This document shows, piece after piece, positions 36,293 to 48,116 of a stretch of DNA of 64,000 nt. Origin of the DNA: Tilletiaria anomala UBC 951 (lineage: Eukaryota; Basidiomycota; Exobasidiomycetes; Georgefischeriales; Tilletiariaceae); contig NW_013546945.1 of the NCBI RefSeq assembly GCF_000711695.1, positions 1 to 64,000 on the forward strand, in the 5' to 3' direction. The position numbers and the translations under genes are program-made. The first letter of the stretch is position 1. Every line of letters starts with the position of its first letter. Below the pieces are notes generated by a model. It was not told the DNA's origin. It did no database searches and was given only the letters and a program-made list of their open reading frames with translations.

Positions 36293-37039
36293 ACACAATG
36301 TATGCATTGCAGCATCCAAGCGCACAGCCTTTCTTGAATCTATGGATTGTGGTGCATCTGTCTATTCCCATGTGCGCCTAACCTATACATTCAGCGAGCA
36401 CTAATAGTCCAAGAACTGCCCCATAAGCCCTCGCTGCCGTTTTACTTGGTTTGGAGCCAGAAGCGAAGGGAGACCACGATGGGAACATGACATACAACAA
36501 CTGCTGCGGATGTGACACTTAAAGAAGCTAATAAGAGGGACGGAAGCGGGCCCATACCAGGCAGCAGTAGACCATCACATCACCATGAGCGCACAACGCG
36601 CGAGCACGTATCAGGAGGTGCAAGTCTTTGAGAGTAGCAATTTCCCCGAAGGCGCGCTCGACATGTATGGTACCCTGACATAATGTTCTACTGTATAGAG
36701 CTGCTTGCCGATGTGTCTCCAAAAGCACTGGTTGAGTGTCCAGCCAAACGAGTGTCCCGAATATCGGCGAAGCACGGCTGCCCCCGGAGGGCAAGGGGAT
36801 TCGCTTCTCGGCCGAGAGTGTGGATTATATCAACGTCATGTTTCTGTGGTTTTTTCGTTTCCTTCGATGCCGTTCCGCGAAAATCTTCTCTCCTCCGTCC
36901 TTCAGCATTGGCTTGTACGTCGACCAACTCCTTCTCGAGTAACACCACACCATCCATCGACAATTGCCCCTCCGACTCACCCCATCTGGAACGAGTGCAA
37001 CGAGTCACGCACTGCAGACCCCAAGCAAGAGCCTTCAGC
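36293..37039. promoter_or_regulatory. Upstream region of mitochondrial HSP70
   Basis: No gene was recognised. Pyrimidine-rich tracts precede the HSP70 start. TTC and GAA triplets occur near 36,870-36,895 but not with canonical heat-shock-element spacing. Confidence 0.4.
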
Positions 37040-39481
37040 ATGTTCCCCAGGCAACTTCGATCCGCTGCGGGCGGCAGCTCCCGTCTACTCGCTCAGGCCC
37101 AGGTGGCTAGCCGACAGCCGATGGCCAACGCAGCTGTGAGTAGGCAAGTGTTCATGACTGAATGCTGAGGAGCCAATATTTCGGTGTAGACATCGCATTC
37201 TTGGTGTCCCGGCTGCCCCTTGAAGGAAATGGCCGTGAGGGGTTGGTGGCAAAGGAGGAGGGTGCTGTGCCCAGTCTGCTCAGGTCATGGGTCGGAAATA
37301 GGCTGCGCAGTGTTGTCGCATGACGATCGCCTCCGTCGCTTGTTCCTTTGGTAGCAAGGAAGGGGTAGAGGAGGAATTAATTATACATCACCCACGCCTT
37401 GCCTGGCCGGTATTTGTGCTGACATGCATGTCCGACGCCTGCTTGCCTTTGACAGCGCCTGGCGCCACTCTCTGCGCGATGGAACTCGAGCAAGGTCACC
37501 GGGCCAGTTATTGGTATCGACCTGGGAAGTGAGTACCACATGGCTGCTTTGCTTTTCCTGCGCAAACTATTACTGACCACATGCTCCTTCCTACTATGTA
37601 GCCACTAACTCATGTGTTTCCATCATGGAGGGTCAGCAGGCTCGTGTCATTGAAAACTCAGAGGGCGGCCGCACAACCCCATCCGTCGTGGCATTTACCA
37701 AGGAAGGCGAGCGCTTGGTCGGTGTCCCAGCCAAGCGGCAAGCGGTGGTCAACCCGGAGGCGACGCTCTTCGCTACAAAGCGATTGATCGGGCGAAAGTT
37801 CCCGGACAAGGAAGTGCAAAAGGACTTGGCAAATGTTCCCTATAAGATCATCCCACACTCGAACGGCGACGCCTGGGTCGAGGCCCGGGGGCAAAAGTAC
37901 AGCCCTTCGCAGATTGGCGCTTTCGTTGTCGGCAAACTCAAGGAGACCGCTGCGAGCTACCTCGGTAAGACTATCAACCACGCCGTCATCACCGTTCCCG
38001 CTTACTTCAACGACTCACAACGCCAGGCCACCAAGGACGCCGGTACCATCGCCGGGCTTGATGTCTTGCGAGTGATCAACGAGCCTACCGCCGCTGCGCT
38101 CGCATACGGTCTTGACAAGCAGGACTCAGCAGTCATTGCAGTCTTCGACTTGGGTGGTGGCACGTTCGATGTCTCCATTCTCGAGATGCAAAAGGGCGTC
38201 TTCGAGGTCAAGTCGACCAACGGTGACACTCACCTCGGTGGTGAGGACTTTGACATTGTCCTCGTCGAGCACCTCGTCAAGGAGTTCCAGAAGGAGTCTG
38301 GCATCGACCTGTCCAAGGACCGCATGGCCATCCAGCGTATCCGTGAAGCTGCGGAGAAGGCCAAGATCGAGCTCTCTTCGACGTCGCAGACTGACATTTC
38401 ACTGCCGTACATTACCGCTGATGCTTCGGGCCCCAAGCACATCAACATGAAGATGTCGCGGGCGCAGCTCGAGAGCCTCTGCGCCAAGCTGATCGAGCGG
38501 ACGGTCGAGCCGTGCAAGAAGGCGCTGTCTGATGCAGGCACCAAGCCGAGCGACATCCAGGAGGTCATCATGGTCGGTGGTATGTCGCGCATGCCGAAGG
38601 TGCTTGAGACGGTCAAGAGCATCTTCAAGCGCGACCCAAGCAAGGGTGTCAACCCGGATGAGGCTGTCGCCATCGGCGCCTCAATCCAGGGTGGCGTGCT
38701 CTCTGGTCAAGTGACCGACATTCTACTACTCGACGTCACGCCGCTCTCGCTGGGTATCACCACTCTCGGTGGCGTCTTCACCCGTCTGATCAACCGCAAC
38801 ACCACTATCCCAACCAAGAAGTCTCAAATCTTCAGCACAGCAGCCGATGGCCAGACGGCCGTAAGCATCGAGGTTTACCAGGGCGAGCGTGAGCTGGTGC
38901 GGGACAACAAGCAGCTTGGCACGTTCAACCTTGGCGGTCTGCCGCCTGCGCCACGCGGTGTGCCTCAGGTGGAGGTAACATTCGATATCGATGCTAACGG
39001 CATCCTCAACGTCAGCGCGATGGAGAAGGTATCGAACAAGGCTGCTGACATCACCATCACTGCCAGCAGTGGTCTGAGCGACCAGGAGATCGAGCGCATG
39101 GTCCAGGATGCCGAGCAGCACTCTGAGGCGGACAAGGCGCGCAAGGCGCTCATCGAGGAGGCCAACCGCGCGCAGAGCGTCTGCGCCGAGACAGCCAAGG
39201 CGCTCACCGAGTTTGGCGACCAGTTGCCCACAGAAGACAAGGAGAAGCTCAACGCGCTCATCAAGGAGACCGAGGAGCTGGCGGCTAAGGGCCAGAATGC
39301 CGACGACAGCGTCACCGCAGAGCAAATCCGGGAAAAGGTCGATGCGACGCAGCAGGCCAGCCTGGGCCTGTTCAAGCAGGTGTACGAGAAGCGCAACAAC
39401 CAGCAGCAGTCCAGTGGCAGCAACGGTTCAGATGGTGCCGCTAGCTCGGGCTCCGAGGGCAGCGAGCAAAAGTCGTCATGA
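37040..39481 (+). CDS. SSC1: Mitochondrial Hsp70 chaperone
   Basis: Three exons (37040-37135, 37456-37528, 37602-39481) join in phase to 683 codons. It is the matrix Hsp70: motor of the TIM23 import machine and general folding chaperone, working with Mge1 and J-proteins. Exon 1 encodes an Arg/Ala/Ser-rich presequence ([17 protein letters not shown]). The ATPase signatures are [16 protein letters not shown] (spanning intron 2), [15 protein letters not shown] and [12 protein letters not shown], followed by the substrate domain. The tail is Gln/Ser/Gly-rich and lacks EEVD or an ER-retention signal, which fits a mitochondrial location. Intron 1, at 320 nt, is several times longer than other introns in this window and separates most of the presequence from the mature protein. 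Confidence 0.95.
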
Positions 39482-40006
39482 GTTGCCGACGGGGGGAGAT
39501 GAGAGAGGGCATGAGCACTTTTGGTGGTTCAGCCTCGAGTCGCCATCTTGACTGTGACTCGATACCAGCAATCATCAAAGCCCACCACTGCACGCCTTCG
39601 CGGTCATAGATGACAGGCGTCGCATTTTATTGCAAAGGGGAGACGTTGGCCCAGCGGGACGTCAGGAGCATTTTCACAATATTCTCGCTGGAAGTTCCCC
39701 GCCTTCACATGCCCGTCGCTTTCTGCTTGTACAATAGAAATGTCTACCAGGCACGCACTCACGGCGCTGAAATTGCATCACCACTTTTTCCGCTCTGAAC
39801 TGTCCTCGTGTCAGTCTCAACAGTTCCCGTTCCGTGTCATTGGATCTCGTAAGAACCTGGCAATACACAGCAATCGCGGCACCGCTGTTGGAGAAGAACA
39901 GATGCCGTACCCAGCCGGCGCGAAGCTCACGGTCCACATTGGCAACAGGCAGCTACTATGAGCTTGCGGCCAAAGTCCTTGTCCTTAAAATACAGCCGCA
40001 CTGGAA
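39482..40006. other. Convergent 3' spacer between HSP70 and D-lactate dehydrogenase
   Basis: This holds the 3' ends of two converging genes. No other gene was recognised. Confidence 0.45.
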
Positions 40007-42057
40007 CTAGTATACATCGATGAGCTTCCCCGGATTCATGATCGAATCTGGGTCGAGCGTCCTTTTGAGCATGCGCAGCAGATCGAGGGTGCCCTTGCCG
40101 AGCTCGCGCTCAAGGAACTGCTTCTTGCCGATGCCTACACCATGCTCGCCCGTACAGGTACCATCGAGATCTTGCGCGTGATGCACCATCCGGTGGACCA
40201 GGCGCTCGACACGCTCGAACATCTCCTGGTCGCCGTCGCGGAAGAGGATGATCTGAGGGGAACCACGAGTGTTGGATATCAGCCCATTTAAAGAGAGGAA
40301 AGGTGGCTTGCGCTGCCTGCTCACCCCGTGAAAGTTGCCATCCCCAATGTGACCGACGATGGGTGAGAGGATATTCTCCTGCGTGATGTCGTCTTTGACG
40401 CGTCGGATCAGTTCGCTCAGCTGGCCGACAGGCACGCAGACATCGGTGGTCCAGGCGCGCCATTTCTCTCCCTCCTTCCGCTCGGGGTAATCCAGTGCAC
40501 TCCACAGAGCGACCTTGCGCGCGTGCCATAGACGCTCGATCTCATCCTTGTCCATGGCGAACTGCATCTTGCTTCCACCGTGCTTTTCGAGGATGCGAGC
40601 CGCAAGCTGCGAGTCAGCGCGCATGGCCGCGTCGCTGCTGGCGGCGAATCTGATAAAAAGCGACGGCTGCTCGACGTGTTTGATCGCCCGCGTGTCGGCG
40701 GCGTTGGCTTTGTTGACGGCCGCGAGCATGACGTCATCGAGCAGCTCGACACACTGGACGCCAATACCGTGCGCGAGCAGGTCACGCGCAGCGCTGCATG
40801 CATCCGACGCGCTCGGGAACGCCGACACGCCGACAGATGTGCATGGGGGGATCGGCGCCAGACGCAGCGTCGCGGCGACCACCAGACCCAGCGTGCCTTC
40901 TGAGCCGAGGAAGAGCTTCGTTAGGTCGGGGCCCGCAGACGACTTGCGCGCTCTCGAGCGCGTCGTGATCACTTCGCCCGAAGGCAGGACGACCGTCTGT
41001 CAGCCAGAGGAAAAAAGGCGAGCTTGTCATCAGCCACTTTTCTTTCCAAGTTGTTGTTGCTGCGCTGCCCCGCTCACCAAATTCAAGATGTAATCGCCCT
41101 TCATCGTACCATATCGGACCGCATTCGTGCCCGAGCAACCGCTACGACCCAACACGAATGAAACTCCCATGAGTTTGTGTTGAATAAGTGGGGCTAGATT
41201 CTGTGGACTCACCTCGCAACCATGCCACCAATGGCGGCACTCGGCCCGGGATCGATGGGGAAGAAGTACTTGCTGCCTCTATTCTTCAGCTCCTCATTCA
41301 GCCCCTCCCACCTGACGCCCGGCTGCACGGTGATGTCTCCATCTTCCTCGCTGTAACGGAGGATCTTGTCCATCAGATTAAAGTCGACGCTGATGCTCTT
41401 ACGCCTGTCGCTATGCGGATCGGGCGCCGAATAGTGCGCTTCGAGCGAGGTGCCGCCTGCGTAGGGCACGAGGGGAACTTTGTGCTTTCCGGCGATCTTG
41501 ACGATGCGTACGACCTCGGAGACGTCGATCGGGTATACGACGGCCGCGTGCGGATGCGAAGGATGGTACGACCAACTGGAGTGGCCGTGCGTTTCGCGCT
41601 CTGATTCTTCGAAGGACAGCCGGTCTTCCGGCAAGAAGGATTGCAACTCTTTGATGGCTGCGTCAAAGTTGTACGCTGGGTGCGAAGCCGTTACCGGCCC
41701 TCCGTCGTCATTTGTTGCTGATGATGTTGGCTCTGCCGCGGAAGCAGAGTGTTTGGGTTGACTCGAAGGCGAAAAGAGCAAGTAGCCTGCTGCCAGTGCT
41801 GCACCGCCGGAAATCAGGGCGACGAGGAGCGGGTTGCTGCCGCCCGGTGATGCCAGTGTACTCGAGCTGAAACCCCTCTCAGTTCTGGCGACTGCAGCGA
41901 TGTAGCTCATTTGCAGATTTCGCTTTAATGCTAAGCCAATGTCCACTCGTCTTCGCGCCGTTGCTGTGGGGATTCGCAAAGGAGCGGGATCGCACCCAGC
42001 GCGGACAGAGGGAGCGGGTATACGCCCCAGCGTCCGAATGTGTGCAAAGTACGACAT
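40007..42057 (-). CDS. DLD1: D-lactate dehydrogenase (cytochrome c), mitochondrial
   Basis: Four exons (42057-41213, 41141-41078, 40996-40325, 40252-40007) join in phase to 609 codons. The flavoenzyme oxidises D-lactate to pyruvate and passes electrons to cytochrome c in the mitochondrial intermembrane space. It has the PCMH FAD-binding domain (VVYPIDVSEVVRIVKIAGKH, VPYAGGTSLEAHY, IDPGPSAAIGGMVASGCSG across a splice, AVRYGTMKGDYILNL). The FAD-oxidase C-terminal domain has IVGHIGDGNFH, GEHGVGIGKKQFL and DPDSIMNPGKLI. An Arg-rich presequence is followed by one hydrophobic segment (LLVALISGGAALAAGYLLF), the usual inner-membrane anchor. A second in-frame ATG at 41910 would give 559 residues with a shorter presequence and is an equally fair start. 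Confidence 0.92.
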
Positions 42058-42870
42058 GCCCACCAGTTTTATCTTCTTTTCTTAGGCCGAATCTCACAGC
42101 TGCATACGTATCTTCCCGGGCTCGTTGGTGCGATGCGGCTCCCCATTTCGCTTCACGGTACGAGCATTGCGCGCGCTAGGATCCTAGAGGGGAGCGAGGC
42201 CGTGGTCGGTGAGGGGGGAAGAGAGAGCGATCCAGTCAAGACCAGGACAGCAGGGTCGCGTGTATATATTGCGATTGTTCCAAGACGAGGAGCGAGAGTG
42301 CAAAAGAAACCCCTCGCAACGGCACCTTGACTTTCTGTTGTAGGGATTCATTCATTGGCAATTGCTTCCTCGGCTCGCTCTCCTGACTCTTTGACAGTGG
42401 GGGGTGGCCAGCGCAAACAGCGCACGCGTGCGCTTAACGCCGCAGCGCAGTCGCACGCGTCGGCTCTCTTTAACCTCGCCACTCCTAACCCTCTCCCCTC
42501 TGCAGCATAGGAGTAAAGAACGCTTTCCCAAGATCCGGCTGGGTGGAAATAATAGGGTTGGTGGACGCTGCGCGCATGACGTTAGTGTGAGAGTGCGGTG
42601 GGGAGGAGGGGGATGCACGATGACGCACGGGCCACAGCCAGCGCGCGCGGGTATGTATAAACTGTAATGTCTGAAGAGTTGAGACTCAAGTGGGGAGGCC
42701 CGTCTTCATCCCCATCAACCCCACCCATATCTTTCCCTCTTCTCTCCCCTCATTCACCTCAGCCCCAATCGTCCCCACACCCACCCATCCATCCAAGAAA
42801 GATCTCGAGGGATTGCTCACAGCAGCACACACTCACACAGGCCAAAGGGAAATCCACAGCAGGAGTCGCC
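42058..42870. promoter_or_regulatory. Divergent promoter region, DLD1 / mitochondrial carrier
   Basis: An 0.8 kb gap lies between divergent starts. TATAA at 42656-42660 lies about 210 nt before the carrier ATG and could be its TATA box. A pyrimidine-rich leader follows (about 42,700-42,800). No gene was recognised. Confidence 0.45.
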
Positions 42871-44011
42871 ATGGCCTCGCTCCCAAGCCAGCCAGCCGGC
42901 GCGCAGCCATCGCTCGCCGTTGTCGGGCTTCAGCTCGCATCTGGCATCGCTCTCACCTACCCCCTGCAGGTCGCCGACACGGTCTTCAAGGTGACCTACC
43001 AGCCGCTCAGCGGGACCACCGTCGGTAAGCACATCTACTACCAGAACACACTCCAGGCGGCCAACGGCCTCATCCAGCGTGACGGATACATTGGCCTCCT
43101 CCGCGGCGTCGTCCCCTTCTTTGGCTACACGGTCCTCTACTCGTCCGGCTTTGAGACGTTCTAGTGAGCTCGTGCCTGACCAGCAAGCAGGATTCCATTT
43201 CGCAGATTGCTGACCGCCTCGCCCGCTTTTGCTTGCTGGTAGTCAACTGTACCGACGCCTGCCACTGCAGTCGACGCCGCTCGGCTTTGTCGCCGCACAG
43301 GACTTTGCTCTCGCCGCGTGGCGCGCCGTGCTCTCACCGCTGTCGACACTGATCACGCGCCTGATCGTGCGCCCAACGGCATACGCACAACTCGCCACTT
43401 CGTCCGACTCGTCCAGCTCATCGACGCTCGCCACGCTCGGTGCCGCGGACCCACGCGCATTCTGGAACGCAACGACGGATGCCGCCGAGCGCGCCGCCCC
43501 ATACAAGCTGTTCAAGCCGGCCGTCATGGTGCTCGAGCTGCTCGCATCACTCACAGGCAACATTGCCAACTCGCTCGTCAGCGTGCCCATCACGGAGATC
43601 TTCATCGCACTCGCCGGCACCGGCGCCGGACGTGGCATCAGCCGCCTCAGCAAGGACGAGTGGAAGACCATCGGCACGCTCGCGTCCGTCGCCGCCGCTG
43701 GCATTGCCGTGCGCTTTGTCAATGTCGCGCTTGAGACGATCTCCAAGCGCTTGCAGGCTCAGCAGTCGTCGGAGGACAGTAGCGTCATCGACGGTGTCAA
43801 GGAAGCCGCATTGTCCGCCGCCGGCGCAGCAAGCAGCGCCCTCGTCGTCTTGCGCCCCAAGCCATACTCCGGGCCGATCGACGCCTTCAACCGCATCCTC
43901 AACGAGGAGGGGTACCGGGGTCTCTTCCACGGCTGGGGCGTCCAGATCGGCGGGACCGCTGCTGTCGCGGCTGCCACTGTCGGCCTTGCGCGCTTCAACG
44001 GCCGGATCTAA
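42871..44011 (+). CDS. Divergent mitochondrial carrier family protein
   Basis: Two exons (42871-43163, 43243-44011) join in phase to 354 codons. The first repeat shows YPLQVADTVFKVTYQP, then NGLIQRDGYIGLLRGVVPFFGYT. The last repeat ends with YSGPIDAFNRILNEEGYRGLFHGW followed by a Gly/Ala-rich helix. These match the carrier pattern of a helix ending in a Pro, a matrix helix and the EGxxGLxxG turn. The middle repeat is harder to see and the canonical PxD/ExxK/R signatures are altered, so the transported substrate, and even active transport, cannot be told. No cleavable presequence is evident, as usual for carriers. Confidence 0.75.
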
Positions 44012-46535
44012 GCATGCGCGGGCGCAGGCGGCGCATGTGTGTATGAGAGGCGCGTTATGGATGCAGAAGCAGGGTCTGGTGCAGGGGCGCAACGGAAAGG
44101 GACAGGCCACGGCGCAATGCGTCGTGCTGGGCGCGTGCGTAGCCAGTGCGAACAAAAAAAAAGAAAACGGGAACACAAACACGCTCATTGAGAGCTGCTG
44201 CGCCGTGGCGCCGGAGGCCCACTTTGGGACTAATGTATGCGGCATAGGAGTGGCGGCCGCGGAGGGCGCAGATCAGAACGGCTGGAATGAATACGTGCGC
44301 TCTCAGATGCGGACTGGTGTCGCGTCCGGCTAGAGCGGGAATGGTAGCAAGGGGCAGCCTCTCTGGAGGCGAACGAACCGACGACGTGGGAAGTAACAGG
44401 TATCCAGCCGGGCAGCAGTGCCCGACTGCGACGACTACACACTGGATGCATTTGCGAAGGGAATTTGGGTAAAGGCAAAGGCATCCATCTCCGACCGATC
44501 TTTTGGCCGGCTTTCGTCGACTCTGTAATCATTCGATACGTCATCTTCCACATCCTCCTTTCCCCGTGCAGACAGGCTTCCATCGTGCGGCTCTTCAGGT
44601 TGAATGAACGAAATGCACGCAATTTACAAGAAGGTATCAATGAACGGTTGTTTCTCATCGCACACTCAGCGTACATTCCCACACGTACACACTCTCCCCC
44701 TATCATTCTCGCCCTCTCCCATACTCCCACTCCCGTCACACAACCTTGCAGCGGTACTAAACCACAACCGATTCTCGGCATGTCCCGCTTCGGTTCCGGC
44801 TCTCGCTCTCGGCCGCGGCCACGGCCACGGTCGTTCCGCCATTGTACTCTACACCCGTGTCATACACACTGCATTCAACTGGTTGCGAGGTAGAGTACTG
44901 CAGCTGCGAGAAATAAGCGCAGGTCCTTTGAGCGTTCAATCCGTTTGAAGGGGCAGTATATGTTGTACAACAGCGGTACGGAAGCTAGCGACTTGAATCC
45001 ATGGATGAACATGGCAGAACGGTAGGCGAGATGATTCCTTTCCTCTATGAGCGTTTTTACAATATCCGTCACATGGACGGACTGGTCATTTCGGACTGCA
45101 AGGATTCGAGGTACCGGACATGGGTAAAGCTTGGTGTGATAAATAAGGTGATTAGGAAGGCGCAAACAGTAGCGGCCGGTAGCCTGAGTGCCGTATGACC
45201 CTTGCAATCGTATGTCTGATGCGTAAGAGAGGAAGCTGGAAGAGGTCTGTATGCTCGTGGTTCTAAAGCAAGCGAGCCAAGGAATCAGCAAATTGAAGCC
45301 AGCTGCTGTATCATCAAAGGATGCTTACCGTCTTGAGCAAGGTCTCCTACGTCCAAGTGTGGCGCAACCCTGCGCCATGGCTCTGACCGCGCCTCCCATT
45401 GGACCGCCATATACTACGCGAGCGCCCGAGCACCTTCCGCATCGGTTGCTTTGCCTACGAAACGTGGAGCAACGCGCTTTGGTCTCCCTTGACGTGCCGC
45501 GCAATGACGATGATCACGCCGAAGAGTATCAGCAGGGCTTGGTAGAATGGCGAGTTGACGGGGCAGGCCATGGTTGCCTGGCGGGGTTACGCTATGCTAT
45601 GCTTCCTACTACGATTCTTGCTTGTGCTCTTCCCTTTGGGTCTTGCTACCTTAAGTATTTTTCTGTTTCGAGAATGGCAGCTTTATTGCACGGTTGGGTA
45701 GCAAGCGCGGCTTCAGAGAATGCACCACGCGTGAAGGATGGAGTTTTGCGGAGAGAGGGGCTGGGGGGTCCCTGCTAATACATGTGAGGATAGCGAGCGA
45801 TCGAGCGAGCGGGTGTATGTCTTTTGACAAGGAGGAGGCAGAAGGAGGGTGCAAGAGTCGAGCTGCGAGCGACTCCTAGAAGATGGACGAGGACAAATGG
45901 AAGCGATCAGTCGAGATGCTGTTCGTTGAATGATGGTTTGTGGGTCGATCACGTCAGGGCGATGGACCAGGGGGAAATCCGGGGAGTAGAGACAAATATC
46001 ACCGGATTATCTGACAGACGTGACTCCACGATGCAATCGGCTCACATTCCAGCCAAAAAGCAGATGGTCCCTAAAGCACGGACGGCCCGGCCGGTGTTTG
46101 GAATTTGGATGTGCTACTTTTGTGGACGGAACCCAACGAATTCGACTTGGTGTATATTCCTCGCCACTTGAGGCACCGCTCATACATCAGAGCTGGTCGT
46201 TGAAGACGGGACAAAAGGATTGCAGCATATGTGTTGCGCTTCATGCTCTCTGAACCCTCGGCGACTTGCTATGGGGGCCGCGAGCCCAGGAATGCGAGCG
46301 AACCAGAGCGTACAAAAGCGAGCTGCGAAGCAGGTACATGTGAAATGACTCGAGAAGGTCTCATGAACTGGAGAGAGGCGTCACGGGCATCGCGAGCAAG
46401 TCCTATATCGGATTGTAGCAGAGAGACGATACACATAAATCAACTCGCTATGCTCTGGTCGGCAGGATACTCGCTCTCGATGAGCGCGTCGCATCTGACG
46501 ATAGACGCCTGCCATGAAGAACCGAGCAATGGCCC
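44012..46535. other. 2.5 kb stretch with little or no coding sequence
   Basis: This lies between the 3' ends of the carrier and EF-Ts genes. The frames here have no conserved features and no exon chain could be built. The only item worth noting is a short membrane-peptide frame on the minus strand at 45571-45455. No tRNA or repeat was recognised. Confidence 0.45.
45455..45571 (-). CDS. Possible small single-helix membrane peptide
   Basis: An ATG frame of 38 codons encodes a short polar start (MACPVNSPFYQ), one strongly hydrophobic helix (ALLILFGVIIVIA) and a basic/polar tail (RHVKGDQSALLHVS). The layout resembles small subunits of membrane complexes, such as Tom or oligosaccharyltransferase minisubunits, but I cannot match it to a family. 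It may also be one exon of a larger gene or chance. It is the only frame in the surrounding 2.5 kb with a protein-like pattern. Confidence 0.25.
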   Translation of the reverse strand: MACPVNSPFYQALLILFGVIIVIARHVKGDQSALLHVS

Positions 46536-48116
46536 TTATGCCAACCCAGCAGCCTTCCTGACCTCGGCCGCAAAGTCGAGTGCGCCATCGCCTTGCTGTC
46601 TCGGCTCGAGCGTCTCGCCGACTTCCCAGCGCTGCATACCTAGCACCTCTATGGCTGGCTGCCCGCTGAGGACTTTCTGCGACCACGCGACCAGGACGGA
46701 GCGCACGGATTGAGATGAGTCAAGCGCCGCGGGCAGCGCGCTTGCTGCTGCTGCTTCAACGGGAGGGAGGGCAGATGGGAGGAGCATCATGAACGGCTGG
46801 TCCAGCAGCGCTGTGCTGCTTTCGTCTGCCTGTGCCGCTCCCGCCTCCACTGAGCCGATCGAAGACGTCTGCATGCCGGCAGTCTGACGAGCGAGGGAGC
46901 GTACCAATGCGCGCACCATCTTGGCCAACTGTGCATTGTCGACATTCGCGTTGGTGCTTGAGGAGCCGCCCCCGTTACCGTTGGACGCGCGCTGCGGGAA
47001 GTGCGTCAGCAGCAGGGAGCCGACTCTACCCATCGTCAGGCTGTACCCCTGGGCGGTCTGTGCGGGCAAAGGGGCCGCGGGTGCCGTGGACGACGCGCAA
47101 GAGCTCGGCGCAGCGGCGGGAAGCACGCCGTGAGCGAAGGAGCTGGCGAGCATCATGCCGCCGCCGCCCTCATGCGCCGCGCACGGCGGCGAGAGCGCAG
47201 CGGCGCGGCTGAGAGTGATTTTCTCGCCAAGGCGCGAAATGGCGTCGATGATCGCCTCGGAGATCAGCTTCGGCTTCGCAAGCACAGGCGCCGACTCGGC
47301 GCTCGGCGAGCTGCTGAGTAGCGGAAATGTGAGTAGCTGTGCCAGGTCAATGTCCTGCACGGGTCGCGCGATGGCGCTGCTGCTGCTGCTGCTCGCGTCG
47401 ATGCTGCCGGACAGTGCGGGGAACAGGGCAGTGGTGTGGGCAATGTCACGCGCAAGCTCTTGGAAGAGCGGGTTGCGCGCTACAAAATCCGTCTCGCAGT
47501 TGAGCTCGATAATGGCCGCTTGCGGGGGTGAGTCGAGTGAGAATCCGGCGCGCTTCGCTTCGGGCTTGAGCTCGACGCACAGCTGCGGCTCTGCGGCGTG
47601 TGTGGTGGCGAGGCGAGCCGGCAGGCCGTCAGTGCGGACGCACACGGCGATGACGCCCTCGGCGGCGCGGCGCGCGGCGACCTTGGCAGCCCGCGCGGCG
47701 CCCTGTGCCTGGCGGTCAGTGTCGAGCCAACGCACAGCGGCGTCGACGTCGTCCGTGTGCGGAGCAGAGGCGGCGCGCGAGGCGAGCAGCGCCTCGCGCG
47801 CTTTCAGCAGCGATGTGCCGGGCACACGCTGGCGCAACGCGGCGATTGCCTGAATCGCGGGCTTTGCGGGTTTGGCTTGCTCCGGCAGGTGGGTTGCGCG
47901 TGTGGCGTGCACCGCACGACGCGCAGGATGGTGTGCGCCTGAAGCTGCTGATGCCGCTGCCACGGCAGCTGAGGCCGGACGGCAAGCGCACAGTGGCTGT
48001 TGCGCATGCGCCACGGGAGCGCGCTGCAACGCGCGCAGCGGCGCACGCAGGGATATACCTGACATGAGTGCTCGAGTCTGTGCTCGCTGCGATTGGTGCG
48101 TGAAAAGGAGCAGCAT
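46536..48116 (-). CDS. TSF1: Mitochondrial translation elongation factor Ts
   Basis: A single exon of 527 codons from the ATG at 48116. EF-Ts reloads EF-Tu with GTP in mitochondrial protein synthesis. The N-terminal UBA-like part reads AIAALRQRVPGTSLLKAREALL, then VDAAVRWLD; AAEGVIAV and the diagnostic core IIELNCETDFVARNPLFQELA follow. Long Ser/Ala-rich insertions (for example a run of Ser codons near 47385) and a region with SNGNGGGSS bring it to 526 residues, well above the roughly 300 of typical bacterial EF-Ts. The N-terminus is rich in Arg, Ala and Gln with few acids, as in matrix-targeting sequences. An ATG at 48065 is an alternative start. Confidence 0.88.
   Translation of the reverse strand: MLLLFTHQSQRAQTRALMSGISLRAPLRALQRAPVAHAQQPLCACRPASAAVAAASAASGAHHPARRAVHATRATHLPEQAKPAKPAIQAIAALRQRVPGTSLLKAREALLASRAASAPHTDDVDAAVRWLDTDRQAQGAARAAKVAARRAAEGVIAVCVRTDGLPARLATTHAAEPQLCVELKPEAKRAGFSLDSPPQAAIIELNCETDFVARNPLFQELARDIAHTTALFPALSGSIDASSSSSSAIARPVQDIDLAQLLTFPLLSSSPSAESAPVLAKPKLISEAIIDAISRLGEKITLSRAAALSPPCAAHEGGGGMMLASSFAHGVLPAAAPSSCASSTAPAAPLPAQTAQGYSLTMGRVGSLLLTHFPQRASNGNGGGSSSTNANVDNAQLAKMVRALVRSLARQTAGMQTSSIGSVEAGAAQADESSTALLDQPFMMLLPSALPPVEAAAASALPAALDSSQSVRSVLVAWSQKVLSGQPAIEVLGMQRWEVGETLEPRQQGDGALDFAAEVRKAAGLA

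Noticed and set aside
36860-36900. Possible heat-shock element upstream of HSP70
   Set aside because: TTC and GAA triplets are present, but the spacing (TTC-3-GAA-4-TTC) is not the canonical two-base spacing.
38726-39325. 199-residue frame antisense to mitochondrial Hsp70
   Set aside because: Long antisense frames are common opposite HSP70 genes because of codon bias; nothing else supports it.
43440-44333. 297-residue frame overlapping the carrier gene
   Set aside because: It is a +1-frame shadow of carrier exon 2, almost all Ser/Pro/Ala/Arg.
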